This document shows, one piece after another, positions 22,312 through 42,889 of a stretch of 64,000 nucleotides of DNA. A program made the position numbers and the translations under genes. Position 1 is the stretch's first letter; each line of letters opens with the position of its first letter. Source of the stretch: Ianthella basta (lineage: Eukaryota > Porifera > Demospongiae > Verongiida > Ianthellidae). The notes under the pieces are model-generated. The model made no database searches, was not told the DNA's origin, and saw only the letters and a program-made list of their open reading frames with translations. The stretch spans positions 4,921,677-4,985,676 of the forward strand of contig OZ025873.1 of the NCBI GenBank assembly GCA_964019415.1, in the 5' to 3' direction.

Positions 22312-25300
22312 TCAGCACGCCTTAGGATAGGATATCTTGCAGACGGTCCAGACATCAGGACTGTGGCAAAGACAGGAACAAAAAAGACATGTAAAGTGAC
22401 TTTTAGCAGAGGGTGGGTCCACAGATTGGCAAATTGGAATAACTATTGAACCATAGGCATTGGAACAAAGGGGTAATACATAGCCTCAGTCTGGCTATCT
22501 ATTCCCTGCTTCCTGCCACCAGCTGAGAGTGGTCAGTGTATGTAAGGTATACAGTGTAACCAATCTAAAACGGTCAGTTTAAGGCAGCCATCTCTGTAAA
22601 CAGCCAGGCCAGAAGGAAAGGATGCCAGGTGGAACACAGTTATGATGGGTTGAGTTGCTGATCAAAGAGCTAGCTGATATTCCAAACTGGTAACAATAGA
22701 CCAGTTCTGCATAACTCATGAATGTTGCGGCAAAGGCAACAATTGCATATGACCTCATCACTGGTGGCAACTTAGTACATTGTAAAGATAGGCAAAAGGT
22801 GTTGTACCACCAGCCTTGAGGGCTTCATACTGAATGTTCCCATTTACATGGATCGGCTGAATGGTTCCCATGAATATGCACCTGTCAGTCATTGTCTGAA
22901 GTTGCTAAGGCATACGGTCACTGAGATCGAGACTCATGAAGGGGGATTAGCCCTCATAAGCGACAAGAATGTTGCAAACGAGACGTCTTGACACAATTTC
23001 GGCGAAAGCACTACAGTGGGTATTGAGATGAAGACGCCTGGACTGAGACTAACCAGTTCAACTAGTAGCTATTCCGTGTTGAGGAGTGTTGAAAAACCCT
23101 GTCAAGAAGTCTCGTTCGCCATATTCTCATTGGCAAATCCTCCTTCACGAGTCTTGATTTTGGTGTCCATAAGTTGTATCAACCTCAACCGTCAGGTGCA
23201 TATTCATGCGAACCATTCAGCCTAGCCATCTAAATGGGAACATTTGGCACGAAGCATTTGAGGCTGCCAGTACAACACCATTTTGTCAATATTTTCAATG
23301 TCTAAAACTGCCACCAGTGATGACATCATATGCTAATATGAAGTATTGCAATCTTTAACGCTTAACGTAACTAGTCTATTGGTACAAGACAGAGATGCAT
23401 GGAGATCACTCATCTATCAGACCCAGAACATCAACATTCTGTTAGATCTTGCCCAACGTCCATAATGAAGAAGGTGTAAAAAGTAGGAGTAGGTGTGTGC
23501 GTGCGTGTGTGTGCCCGCACGTGTGTGCTTCACACACCTGGTAAAGTTCAATCCCGCCTGGGCAATGCTGTAGTAGCAGCACCCAAAGGACTTTTTGATC
23601 AGGTCAAGGGCCTGCAGAAAAGAGAAAGTTAAGTATATCGAACTGTGGAGTAAAGATATGCATTCCTTAGTGCAAGGTGGTTAAATGATGTATGAAATCA
23701 TATACCACACACAGTTCATTCACTGGGTAGCTGGAACATACAAACACTGCACACAGCAGGAAGTGGCTTCATATTGGTGTTCATAAGTTTGCTCAACTAT
23801 AGTTACTCTAGCTTCTGTCATCAGAAAGACACCCACCAAACATGCTATAAAACCAAGCAGTACACATGATACTTCTTATTTTAATAAACGTAATGTACAT
23901 TTTGTTGTCCAGGATATCACACCTACCAAGTCTCACACCTTAGGCGTGAGTCTCACGCTGTAGGAGGTAATCTCAAGCTCTCACGCTCAGGCTTCTCAAT
24001 CTAACGCCTCACAAAAATTGTTGCACAAGTATCTAGCAAGACTACTGTATTTTTAACACATTTACTTGGATGATGACTTACAAGCTTAAACCAAGACATT
24101 CAATCGTCGTTGGCAGTCTGGAAAAGCGTATAGAGCCAAACAGCGCTGGCAGTAAATGGTTAGGTTTTTAGCTAATCTTGTATGTATCTGATGCCCTGCT
24201 CCGTCACTGCCATTTTTTACATTATGATGTCACAACTACATGTCTCACTCCTAGCAGAGCCATGTCTCACTCCCTGTTGATTTCTACCTTGGTAGGTATG
24301 GGATATACTCCTTCAATTCTGAATGGAACGTCACAAAATGCGGTTGGATTACGAAGAGGCGTAGGGAGAGTAGCCTGAACCGAGCCAAAATTTGATTTAA
24401 AGTCGTTCTGTCCAAGTTGTTGCCACTTTTACGGTCACCGCCATATCTAATAGATAGAGAAAAGACCGTGTTTCGTTGTCCAGAAACTCCTCCTTCAATT
24501 TCCTACCAATCTTTGCCAAACATGAAAGAGTATATCACGGCAATACGGGGGGTGACCTAAGGTGGTTAGTGCCTTCACCGCTGGACTCCTTTAGACGAAA
24601 TGGATTAACATAAGTGAATTCTGTGCGCACGAAGCTTTACGGAGCGGGTTTACAGAATGCTCCCAATTAAATGGACGGTTTTGATTGGTTAAATTCTCAA
24701 ATTATCAACCGTAGACTGGGAAACCACCCGAAGGGCGGGCATTCAGCTAGTATGTACAACTATTACAAGCTAAGTATGGGGACATCAACAACACCTATCA
24801 AGCAAAGAGTGACAGACACACTGCTTCCATGCTTAGCCATCTATTTGCTGATGAATACATTTAGGGATTACTAGAATCTGCATAGCACACACCTGTTTGC
24901 ATGAATCAGAGCACTGGTGAGTACGACCAAAGGAACTCTGACAATCCTGCAGAGGAAGCTAAAGACAGAAAACAGAGTCACAGTGTATTGTAGAACAATA
25001 TCTCACTCAAGTGCAGGAAGAACTGCAAGCCAACCATCTAGTACAAAACTTAGGAAAGTGATCAATGTTTGGGTGGAGTGGAGTGAAAGAAGTGTGTTAT
25101 GTTGGGAATAGTAGATGATATCAAGAACTGACTGATAAAGCCTGCGATTGAGAGGATGAGCCCTGCAAGTCAGCATAGTCTTCCACGCAAGTGTGTGACT
25201 TTCCATCACTGTGAATCACACCGTCTTTGAGGCAAGCGGATTTTAAGATGGCCAGCGAGGCCTGATTTACACCCTGCAAAGTTAGAGATGAACAAATATA

Positions 25301-27024
25301 CATAACAGAAAAGTTTGACTGATAACCCTTGTGAATGGCATAGCACTCCATGTGGCACAGTTGGGCTGCATACATCTTATCTGCTACACACGTACATACT
25401 TAGAAGAACAGATAATAGGCTAAAGCTAATTCCCACCAAAACCCAACATGATTGAGTGCAGAGCCCATTGGTCAACCGGACAAGAAACCATGCAATGGCT
25501 GTACTATGAATTAGATATTAGCTCTATGTCAAGTACCAGGTCATGTTTTCTCATAATATAAGTACAATGGTAGGTACACAGTTACACACTAGTGATGTGA
25601 CCACAATGGCTTGTCAATTGCAAGAGGCAGGCAAGAGCACATCAAGGGGCTACCACTTATCTGGTGATGCATGCATACTTCCAAATGTTCATGAGAAAGC
25701 TAGTTCATTCACATTTGCACAGTGATGCAATAACTATGTGAGACGTATGTGGCACTGGGCAGACATGGCATAAGTGTTGATGGCACCAGCCGGAGAATGC
25801 TGGCCTGGGCCACACACATGCAAACCTATGTAGTGACAAATGCATGTACAACAGCAAGACAAACCTCTTTGATCATGACAATAGTCCTTAGTCCAGTACA
25901 CAACCCTGGCTGCTGGCTGCCATTTCACTTGCTGCCTTTCGGCAGACAGGGTTGGATAAAAGACTTAAGCATCCCTAACTGTGTGACAACACGTGTGCTG
26001 TACTTTCAGTTATACAGAAACACTGAGTTCATGAAGACACACTTACGTACCTATTTATGACATTCAGCTACACCACTGGGCAGGCAAACAGCTATGCAGA
26101 CAGATACCTGAACATGTTGCTACTCATACCAACCTGTCTACATGTACACTAGTTGGTTGCCATACCAACCTGTCTACATGTACACTAGTTGGTTGCCATA
26201 CCAACCTGTCTACATGTACACTAGTTGGTTGCCATACCAACCTGTCTACATGTACACTAGTTGGTTGCCATACCAACCTGTCTACATGTACACTAGTTGG
26301 TTGCCACAAATGCCATTCAACTCACGACTTACCTCTGAACTTTGGCCTCACTGGCCACTGTAAGGGGACCTAGACCTAGACCCTACAGGTATTACCGCTA
26401 CCATGCTGAAAGTGAAGCCAAAGTTCAGAGGTCAGTCGTGAGCTAAATGACACTCATGAAACCATTTTGCAAACTGTTCCACATCATCTTGAAAATGTGG
26501 ATAGTTTGCTACTATTAAATACACACACAGCTACACAACAGAAGCATCTGCGTACACATATGTACATACGTAGCTTATGGCTGTGAACCTGTCCACATGC
26601 ACTGCGACCAACACCATAAAGCTGTAACTCACACATGAGAGGCCCATGTGGCCTGGTGGGGACGCTACTTTCAAAAACTATATTAGCAACTAAAGAAGGC
26701 CACCACAATACAAGTGCGAATACGAGATACTTCTGCACTCACACTAGCAAATGATCCGCAATCGGCAATGAGCTTCTTGAAGAGAGTAGTTAGCGTGTCA
26801 TCACACCCTTGGGCACAGAACTGTTTGGCATTCGCTTTCATAATTTGCCTCCCTTCTCCGTACATAGAGAAGCACGCGTTGCTCGTCAGACTAAGGAAGT
26901 CCGCCTGACACTGAGGAGGAGGGACCTGCCTCTTCATGCGACTCAACACATCCTTAGAGAAAGGCAGAGCGAGGGAGGAAGAGCCGATCAGGGCCAACAG
27001 CACAACGACTTTCAAGGCAGCCAT
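22312..27024 (-). CDS. Secreted cysteine-rich protein, gene C
   Basis: Four exons: 26743-27024, 25133-25273, 23538-23611 and 22312-22360, giving 181 residues, all in phase. It has the same architecture as A and B but belongs to a diverged subgroup. The signal peptide is MAALKVVVLLALIGSSSLA, the propeptide 'LPFSKDVLSRMKR' ends in a furin-type site, exon 2 begins GVNQASLAILKSACLKDG, exon 3 holds KSFGCCYYS, and exon 4 ends SYPKAC-stop. Eleven mature cysteines are at equivalent places. The donor of exon 3 is GTGTGTG at the edge of a GT-rich tract. The start is the ATG shared by all copies; an in-frame upstream extension lacks family conservation. Its duplicate C' (51475-56106) is also intact. Confidence 0.87.
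22620..23460. repeat. Long imperfect inverted repeat in intron 3 of gene C
   Basis: The left arm (about 22620-23020) and right arm (about 23060-23460) are reverse complements over about 400 bp with moderate divergence. Examples: GTTCCCATTT at 22835 against AAATGGGAAC ending 23241; GGTGTTGTAC at 22798 against GTACAACACC ending about 23280; CATCACTGGTGGCA against TGCCACCAGTGATG. It is also present in the right copy (about 51785-52625). A transcript would fold into a long hairpin. Confidence 0.75.
23930..24760. repeat. Intronic repeat sequence, no gene seen
   Basis: This is intron 2 of gene C. It contains a tract of diverged 'tctcac...' repeats (23930-24010) and a transposon-like end GGGCGGGCATTCAGCTAGTA near 24754. 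The right copy carries the same sequence. No coding exon is apparent. Confidence 0.4.
26128..26307. repeat. 36-bp minisatellite, 5 units
   Basis: Five near-perfect 36-bp units (CATACCAACCTGTCTACATG...GTTGGTTGC); the right copy has four (55263-55407). Because 36 is a multiple of three it creates open repeated frames on both strands. It lies in intron 1 of gene C. Confidence 0.95.
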
Positions 27025-27045
27025 GTTTTCCGCTTGTACACCTGT

Positions 27046-27053
27046 TGACCTTT
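27046..27053 (-). promoter_or_regulatory. AAAGGTCA element upstream of gene C
   Basis: Minus-strand TAAAAGGTCA, 21 bases upstream of the ATG, within the shared context GTTGCCATAAAAGGTCA. Confidence 0.4.
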
Positions 27054-27432
27054 TATGGCAACAGAAGAAAGCGAAACATTTCAGCAGCATGCCAAGCGGT
27101 ATAGTATCAATTTTTATTTTAACAGATAATATAGTTAGAATTAATATTCAGGTATATGTATAATATAAAGCATTCTCAAGCAATCTATATAGCTGTTAAC
27201 ATCATGATCAAAGATAGAAATCCTACACACATATGTATGGATGTGCTGTGTTGCACTGCAGAAGAGTACTAGTGCAGGTGGTAGCTAGCTAGCTAATTAT
27301 GAGCTACTTGCAATTTTGTAATAGCTGGCTACAATAATGCTAGCTACCAGGCCTAGGTGTATGAGGCATGCAATCTTCAGTGTGATCGAGGTTGTGTGTT
27401 TCAAACAGCATTAGTATAATATTGGTGGTTCT

Positions 27433-28017
27433 TAGTCTCGTCCCCAGACCCTTCCCGTGGGGGAGGAATTGTCTGGTGAAAGTGGGCAGGAAGTTTGGGC
27501 ACAATGGAATGCAATTATGGATGATGACATAATGCTGCATGTGATTGGTTACGGCTTCTCTGACGTTTCGATCGCGAGTTGCTAGTTTGTGCGGAGCAGA
27601 GGACTCACAACGATGACAATCGAGGTAGGGCTGGCACGCTGGCGTAGAACATTGTAAACGGCGGGCAGCGGGGCATAGCAGAGCGATTTTCCGCCGCCTT
27701 TTGGCAGAGTTACGAAGATGTCTTTGCTGCAAGCGAACTCCAACACTGCCTGGTACTGCTTGTCCTTCAACTGTCTATATCCAAGCTCTTTAGCTGCTCT
27801 GGAGATGGCTGCGCTCACTTCAACTGTGAATCTGCTTACATACGTACTCGCAATGATAACTCGTTCGCGAGGTAAGAAATTGCGCAATATTCCACTACTA
27901 GCAATCTGATTGGCGCTGCCCACATTCCGGCAGCGGTCACGAGAACCTGCCTATTTTCACCACACCAGACCCTTCCTCCCCTCGCGTGCGCTTCGGAAGG
28001 GTCTGGGAACGAGACTA
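27433..28017. mobile_element. 585-bp TIR element carrying a RecQ-like helicase fragment
   Basis: Inverted ends TAGTCTCGTCCCCAGACCC and GGGTCTGGGAACGAGACTA with a perfect 9-bp target duplication GGTGGTTCT (27424-27432 and 28018-28026). The minus strand (27582-27923) encodes a fragment of a RecQ-type helicase: 'ELGYRQLKDKQYQAVLEF' followed by a Walker A motif LPKGGGKSLCY and a motif Ia-like IVVVSPL context. The usual LPTG is LPKG and the later helicase motifs are missing, so it is not an enzyme. Nine-bp duplications are typical of Mutator-like elements. Confidence 0.8.
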
Positions 28018-28026
28018 GGTGGTTCT

Positions 28027-28885
28027 ATAGCCATGAAGGCCATAAATCAAATATGCATACATCGGGGTGCACACTGGTGTAGCTATTCAGCTAAGGGGCA
28101 CTCACACACACACACACACTCCACACCACACCTGCATAGGACGCAACACATCTGCTTAGCACCCAACACACACACATGCCTCACACACATAAACACGTGC
28201 AGCTATTACTAAACAGAGTAGCTATAGCTAGCTATGGGTTATACAACTGCCAGGATTTTGTTCACTATGCAAGCTGCATGGCCAAAAGTTTTTATAGTAC
28301 AAGTGCTGACTTGGATCTGTTTTATTCTGCCGCAAAATTAAGGACAATACGGTACAAACCAAAGAACACCCACTACACACACGTCACACACACAGTATAA
28401 AGGGAACATGCACTGGTGTTTGTACACCGTACAGTACATTACACTATAGTACAAGAATACTATACCAATGGCATACAAACATGTATAAATATGACGGGGA
28501 CAACTTGACACCAAGTGTGTTTGCAGCTGCAGTCAAACATTGCCTTGTGTTAGCTTGTGTGGATCAAATGTTGAGTCTGTGATCATAAGCTGGTCCACTT
28601 CCCTGTGTGGGTGGGACACAGTGGAGAGATAGGAAGGAATGAGTGAAGACACACATGCATGTGCATAGAGAATATACAGAGTGAGTACATGGCTGGAGTG
28701 GGCTTGGGCCATAGAAAGGTCACATTGTATACTGTGCAATGTGTAATACACACATGCCACATGTCATGTGACCCATGCAGCACACACACACAGCAGTCAA
28801 CACTCACATTCGTAGAACACCTACGTATATGAGCACACAACACATTACTCACTACACACACAAATACATATGTACAGTACACTAG
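28027..28885. other. Intergenic, AC-rich, no gene seen
   Basis: Scattered short AC and CACA tracts; the part at 28195-28300 weakly matches 57065-57150 and marks the end of the segmental duplication. No coding exon is supported. Confidence 0.5.
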
Positions 28886-29203
28886 TGTATAAAAATTCCA
28901 TTAGAATTAAAAGGGATTTAGGAATGGCCAGCAGAAAAAAACATAGAAACAAGCAACAGCAACTCAACACCATGATAAGCCACATTTCAATGGAGTTCAC
29001 CCTGTATTCCTAATTTCCTTGTAGCTACATGCATGCATGGAACTAGCTAACTAGCTAGCTACAAATTTGTGTCCGTGCAGCTGTACAAGGAAATTAGGAA
29101 TGCAGGGTGAACTCTATGGAAATGTGGCTTATCACAGTGTTGAGTTACTTTTTTCTGCTGGCCATTCCTAAATCCTTTTAATTCTAAAGGAATTTTTTAT
29201 ACA
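28886..29203. mobile_element. 318-bp foldback element with ~130-bp arms
   Basis: The arms 28886-29025 and about 29085-29203 are nearly perfect inverted repeats (ends TGTATAAAAATTCC / GGAATTTTTTATACA), bounded by CTAG on both sides (28882-28885, 29204-29207). No coding capacity. Confidence 0.8.
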
Positions 29204-30260
29204 CTAGTTTGTACAGTTTTTGTATATCCAAAGAACTATGGCTACATTACTAGTTGCGCTGAGTAATACCCCTTCCTTAAATTAGACAAAGACTGTGCAG
29301 AACACTGAGCACAGTTATGCCACTGGCTGCTGTGTTAGCATACAGTTATACATACATGCAAGCACAACAAAATGGCGGCATTGGGTACCTTAATATACGG
29401 TACTTGTCACAAGAAACTTACATTATTCTGCAGATCCGCCGTAGGGCAGTATGTGAAATGTGGGCAGCAAAGTTACAGTAGATTGCAAATACTCCGAAAA
29501 ACTTTCGCGGCGGCTGTACAGGCACCTCACGAATAGCCTGCAAATTCGCCATGGAGGACACGCAGATTCGCTGAGAAGAATCGTCCGACTGATTGCACAC
29601 GATTAGAATCCTTTGCCCGCCATGTTTTCTAGAGTAGCTACGTACGTATAGTATGGCTACGGAAACGATTTCGTGCGCTAGAATCATTACCTAGCCGACA
29701 TTCTGTGAAACTGGTTCAGAAATGCTGTGGACAGGACACAGACATTCTTCGGACTCTGCACGGACAATTTACGAACTGTGCATAGACGCTTCACGGCGCG
29801 CTGTGCAGAATATCAGCAGAATTCAGCGGAATGGCGTAAGTTTCTTGTGACATGTACCGTATGGGGAAGACAAACTTCCCACCCACTCCAGCGCTGTACT
29901 TATTGGATTGTCACCGGCGCTCGGATATTTGCCCTTCACATTTATATGCAAGTCCTCGTACACAATTTGGGTCTGTAGGTGCCTTGTGTTGTGTGCTAGG
30001 AGCATGCAAAAAATCGATGAAAAGGAGAATAATTATTAAGAATAATATGAAGAGAACAAATGGGGTACGAGCAGCCTGTGACGCTTTTCTCTTATGTGCA
30101 CTCCAGGTTGCCTTTGGGTGCGCTAGCCCTAACCCTTCAATACAGCCAAAGAAGCCTATCCATGGCCTTTAATTGTTCTTTGCCCCCGCCGTTTGGCTAG
30201 TTTCGCCGAAGCGCACTAATACTTTACGATAGGAGACGCCATTTTGAACTGAGCACATTC

Positions 30261-39582
<9,322 letters not shown>

Positions 39583-39993
39583 CCTACTTTGTCATCGCGT
39601 GCGGGGGCGGAAGACAAAGTAGGGTCTAGCAGAATGTGTAAATTCCACACCCCGCAATCAACGCGCTACTGGGCGTTTATCAAGAACGTCGATTACGAAC
39701 AACGTCGACGAATAATACTCAGTAACGAGAGAAAACGACGACCAGAGGGTGGAAAACGTCGTCGCCTAGGCTTTCCTTGACGATCGCGGGCTTCACAGCC
39801 TGCAGCAAACGTGTTAATACAACTGCCGCCCTGTCTCTACTTTGGTCAATAAGCGCCGGTGTCTCCATAATTGCTGCTGTGATCTGAGGCAGCAGCGTTC
39901 ACATTGGTCAGCGCGAGGTGTGGAATTTACACATTCTGCTAGACCCTACTTTTCTTCCGCCCCCGCGCGCGATGACAAAGTAAGGTCTGCGGT
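39583..39993. mobile_element. Nonautonomous TIR element, relative of 33463-33900
   Basis: Begins CCTACTTTGTCATCGCGTGC and ends with GCGATGACAAAGTAAGG in inverted orientation; the interior matches 33463-33900 in reverse. The outer TAGTCTAGC ends are lost. It is present only in the right copy, exactly where similarity to the left copy stops. Confidence 0.65.
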
Positions 39994-40030
39994 ACATGTC
40001 GTAGAGGCTCGTTGCTACGTTGTTGATACC

Positions 40031-40213
40031 GGGCGAACTGATCATGAGCATATACGTAGCAGAATCAATAACAATCGATGCAGGACGTTTCGGCCACGTA
40101 GGCCTTTGTCAACCTTTGTTTTGTACGCAGTTGACAAAGGCCTACGTGGCCGAAACGTCCTGCATCGATTGTTATTGATTCTGCTACGTATATGCTCATG
40201 ATCAGTTCGCCCG
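40031..40213. mobile_element. 183-bp palindromic foldback element
   Basis: Arms of about 80 bp (left end GGGCGAACTGATCATGAGC, right end GCTCATGATCAGTTCGCCC). Each arm holds TTGACAAAGGCCTACGTGGC followed by CGAAACGTCC. A degenerate relative lies at 44230-44345. Confidence 0.8.
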
Positions 40214-41170
40214 ACATTGTATAAACACCAGTTTGCCATACTTCCCCAGGAGCACTGGGCTCTTATTGTTAGCCAATCAGCTTCATGTGGAATGTTTATT
40301 TTGTTCTAAAGTTGTTGCTCATTTTTCACACATTTCTTGCCATGCAGCTGCTGTTCACATAGCATGTGACTCTTTCTCGCAGCACGTTCATGTGTAACTT
40401 TGTGGATGTACAATGTCATGGCAGTGTATGCTCATGACATCCCATGATTACACATGACTTAAGCTTGCTTGTGCATGCTAGCTAGCTAGATGCATCAAGC
40501 AAAGAATGGGATAAAATTGGTTGATGTAGATGTATTTAGCATGAAATGCTTTTCACAAGTAGCTATGTGTCCAGCTCTTTTCTCAATACAATGGGCTTTG
40601 ACCGCTGCACAACAATGCTACATGCAAGCTAAAACGTTTCCAAGTAGCTAAGCAGGGCCTTCTCTACACACAATGGCTGCCTTGTCTTCATCTATTACAG
40701 CGAATTCAGGTAATTGGGTAAGGCCTGGCGTGCGTAACTTCCTTGTAATCAATGGCCTCGTTTCCGGCGAAAGTACGTAGCTAGCTACAAAGTTCCATTG
40801 GTCGCGGCCAAACAAGAACAGCGTTTCTTCTACAGAGGGCTCCTTCCGAACTCTTGCGCATTCCTTCTGATCCTATCCGCTACATGCTTGGCAGCGAAAC
40901 GTTCAATGGTTCAACGAAGAAGTAAGCTTCTTGAGTTATTCGGTTCGAATTCTGCGCCGCCTCTAATCACTTTCTATTCGACATATCCTACTGAGTCCAT
41001 AAGCGTCTGCCGTTGGTACCTAGAAAACGACGTTGTAGCTTGATTCGTTCGACGATTCAAACCACTCTCGTTCGAAAAACAATACATACGCTCGGGCGTT
41101 AATCTAATTTAACGCACTCGGGCGCTTCGCGCCCTCGTGGGGTTAAGCCCTCGCAGCCATAATATAACTT
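40214..41170. other. Right-copy-specific stretch, repeat-derived, no gene seen
   Basis: Occupies the place of 850-2520 of the left copy. It ends with a GC-rich hairpin 'actcgggcgcttcgcgccct' (about 41107-41130), also found at 56935-56955. An 81-codon frame at 40798-41043 is not recognised. Confidence 0.45.
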
Positions 41171-41614
41171 TACATACCGCAGATGAAGAATAGCTAGTAC
41201 AAAATCATGCACTACATATACTGGCCTAGCATGCAACACACACACACCATGCAATTGATCTAATATCTCACTGTGTATGTGCCCAAATATGCCATTCCTA
41301 GGCCTTTTCTTGAAATAACCTTACATCATGCACGCACATTCTCTATTTGTAAGAGCTAATTCACTGCATTCCCTGAAGCCTCATCATGTATACTGCTGGA
41401 TGCCAATTAAAAACAGACATGGCTGGTGTAACAAAATGACAGTTACGCGGTACATAGTATAAAATAACCGTGATTGTAATTGGGGCATGGCAAAGTGGAA
41501 ACATCGCAGCACACAGTGAAATGTGTGCAGTTCCTACTCTAAAGAGGTCTGGCTGTAGTAGATGACTGTGGAGGCTCTGGCCAACAGAGGTGGTGATCCG
41601 TCTGCTGCCATGTG

Positions 41615-42889
41615 CGCCTGAACGCGATTTCGCCATTTTACACAGATAGCTTCAGTTGAAGGAAGCAATACCAAAGCCACTCAAGTAGTACTAGCTGAAG
41701 GAACTAAAACCAAAACTGCTCAAGAATCATTAGTTGACAATCTCACAAGCAGGCCGGGTATACCTTTCACCTTGTCTCCAGTTACGGTCGATGATATTAG
41801 TGAAATAATGAGTGACCTAAACCCTAATAAGAGCACAGGTCCAGACACCATACCACCTGGTATTCTGAAATGTAGTACCTCCACTCCTCTATGCCACATT
41901 GAGATTGAACATTGCAAAATCTAAGTGTATGTTACTACAGTCCTCCAGGAGGAAGAATTTACCACCATTACAGCTAAATTATAATAGTCAAGACATTGAA
42001 CAAATCCGGAGATTTAAATTTTTGGGACTGTGGATCAACGAGAACCTTACCTGGGACGACCATGTTAGTAGACTAAGTATTGTGCTTAAAGTTTCTAAGA
42101 AGATTAATTTACTCAGACATCTCTCCTGGTTTTTACCTACATGTGTGCTGATCCAGTTTTATTCATCGTACATTCTCCCTTGTTTTGACTATGCTGATGT
42201 AATATGGAATGGTTGCACTGTCGAATGCTGCACCAAAATTGAAAGATTACAGAACTATGCTGCAAGAATTGTTCTCCACAGGAAACGATCAGACTCTGCC
42301 ACTGCAATGAAGTCAGAACTGGGATGGGAATCATTGTCCAACAGACGCAAATTGCACATTCTAACAATGACCCATAGGGCAGTTAACGGACGTTTACCAT
42401 CCTACCTAGGAGACCTGTTCACACGTACTAACTCTGTTCACAGCCATCATACTAGAGGTAGCCACACCCTACTCTATGTACCAACTGGCAAAACCAACTA
42501 CGTGCATAAATCTACAGTTGCTACTGCTATCACTCTATGGAATGCCTCACCAGATTCAATTAGATCGCTCAAGTCCAGCTCTTATTTTAAAGTAGCTACT
42601 AAGAACTGTCTGTCTACGCACACAGTATAGCTAATTACTGACATATAATGATCCATACATTGTTTCACCACAATCATCTTACTAATGGTTGTATTAGTAT
42701 TATAATTCAAGACATGTAACATCTTGTTAAGCATAGCCCATTATAATTAACTGTAACAAAGCAATACATATTATAATATATATATATATTATAATTATAC
42801 TTTATTACGCCTTAGACCTCATACTCATCTGTACCACAATTTTCATCTACTTGCTCTATCACTAGTGTTCTGGGTGCCGTGCCCCGTCT
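41615..42889 (+). mobile_element. Internally deleted non-LTR retrotransposon (LINE)
   Basis: The first frame contains a reverse-transcriptase N-terminal motif (ISEIMSDLNPNKSTGPDTIP). About 20 bases beyond, in another frame, a 243-codon stretch (41899-42630) has the RT C-terminal part (KSKCMLL, FKFLGLWINENLTWDDHV) and the tail ATAITLWNASPDSIR. The RT catalytic core is deleted between them, so it is dead. The clade is probably jockey/CR1-like. It inserted into the last exon of the duplicated unrecognised gene, with loss of about 60 bp of target relative to the left copy. Confidence 0.85.

Larger units (their letters stand above)
14700..27095. repeat. Segmental duplication block Y, left copy
   Basis: Aligns along its length with 44414-56172, including introns, microsatellites and nested MITEs, so the duplication is recent. 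Differences include a 570-bp insertion at about 21604-22165 only here, repeat numbers at 19650 and 26130, and small indels. Weaker matches continue at 27118-27185 (with about 57015-57055) and 28195-28300 (with about 57065-57150). Confidence 0.92.

Noticed and set aside
26124..26363. Tandem-repeat protein encoded by the 36-bp minisatellite
   Set aside because: Open only because 36 is a multiple of three; lies in an intron of gene C and changes unit number between copies.
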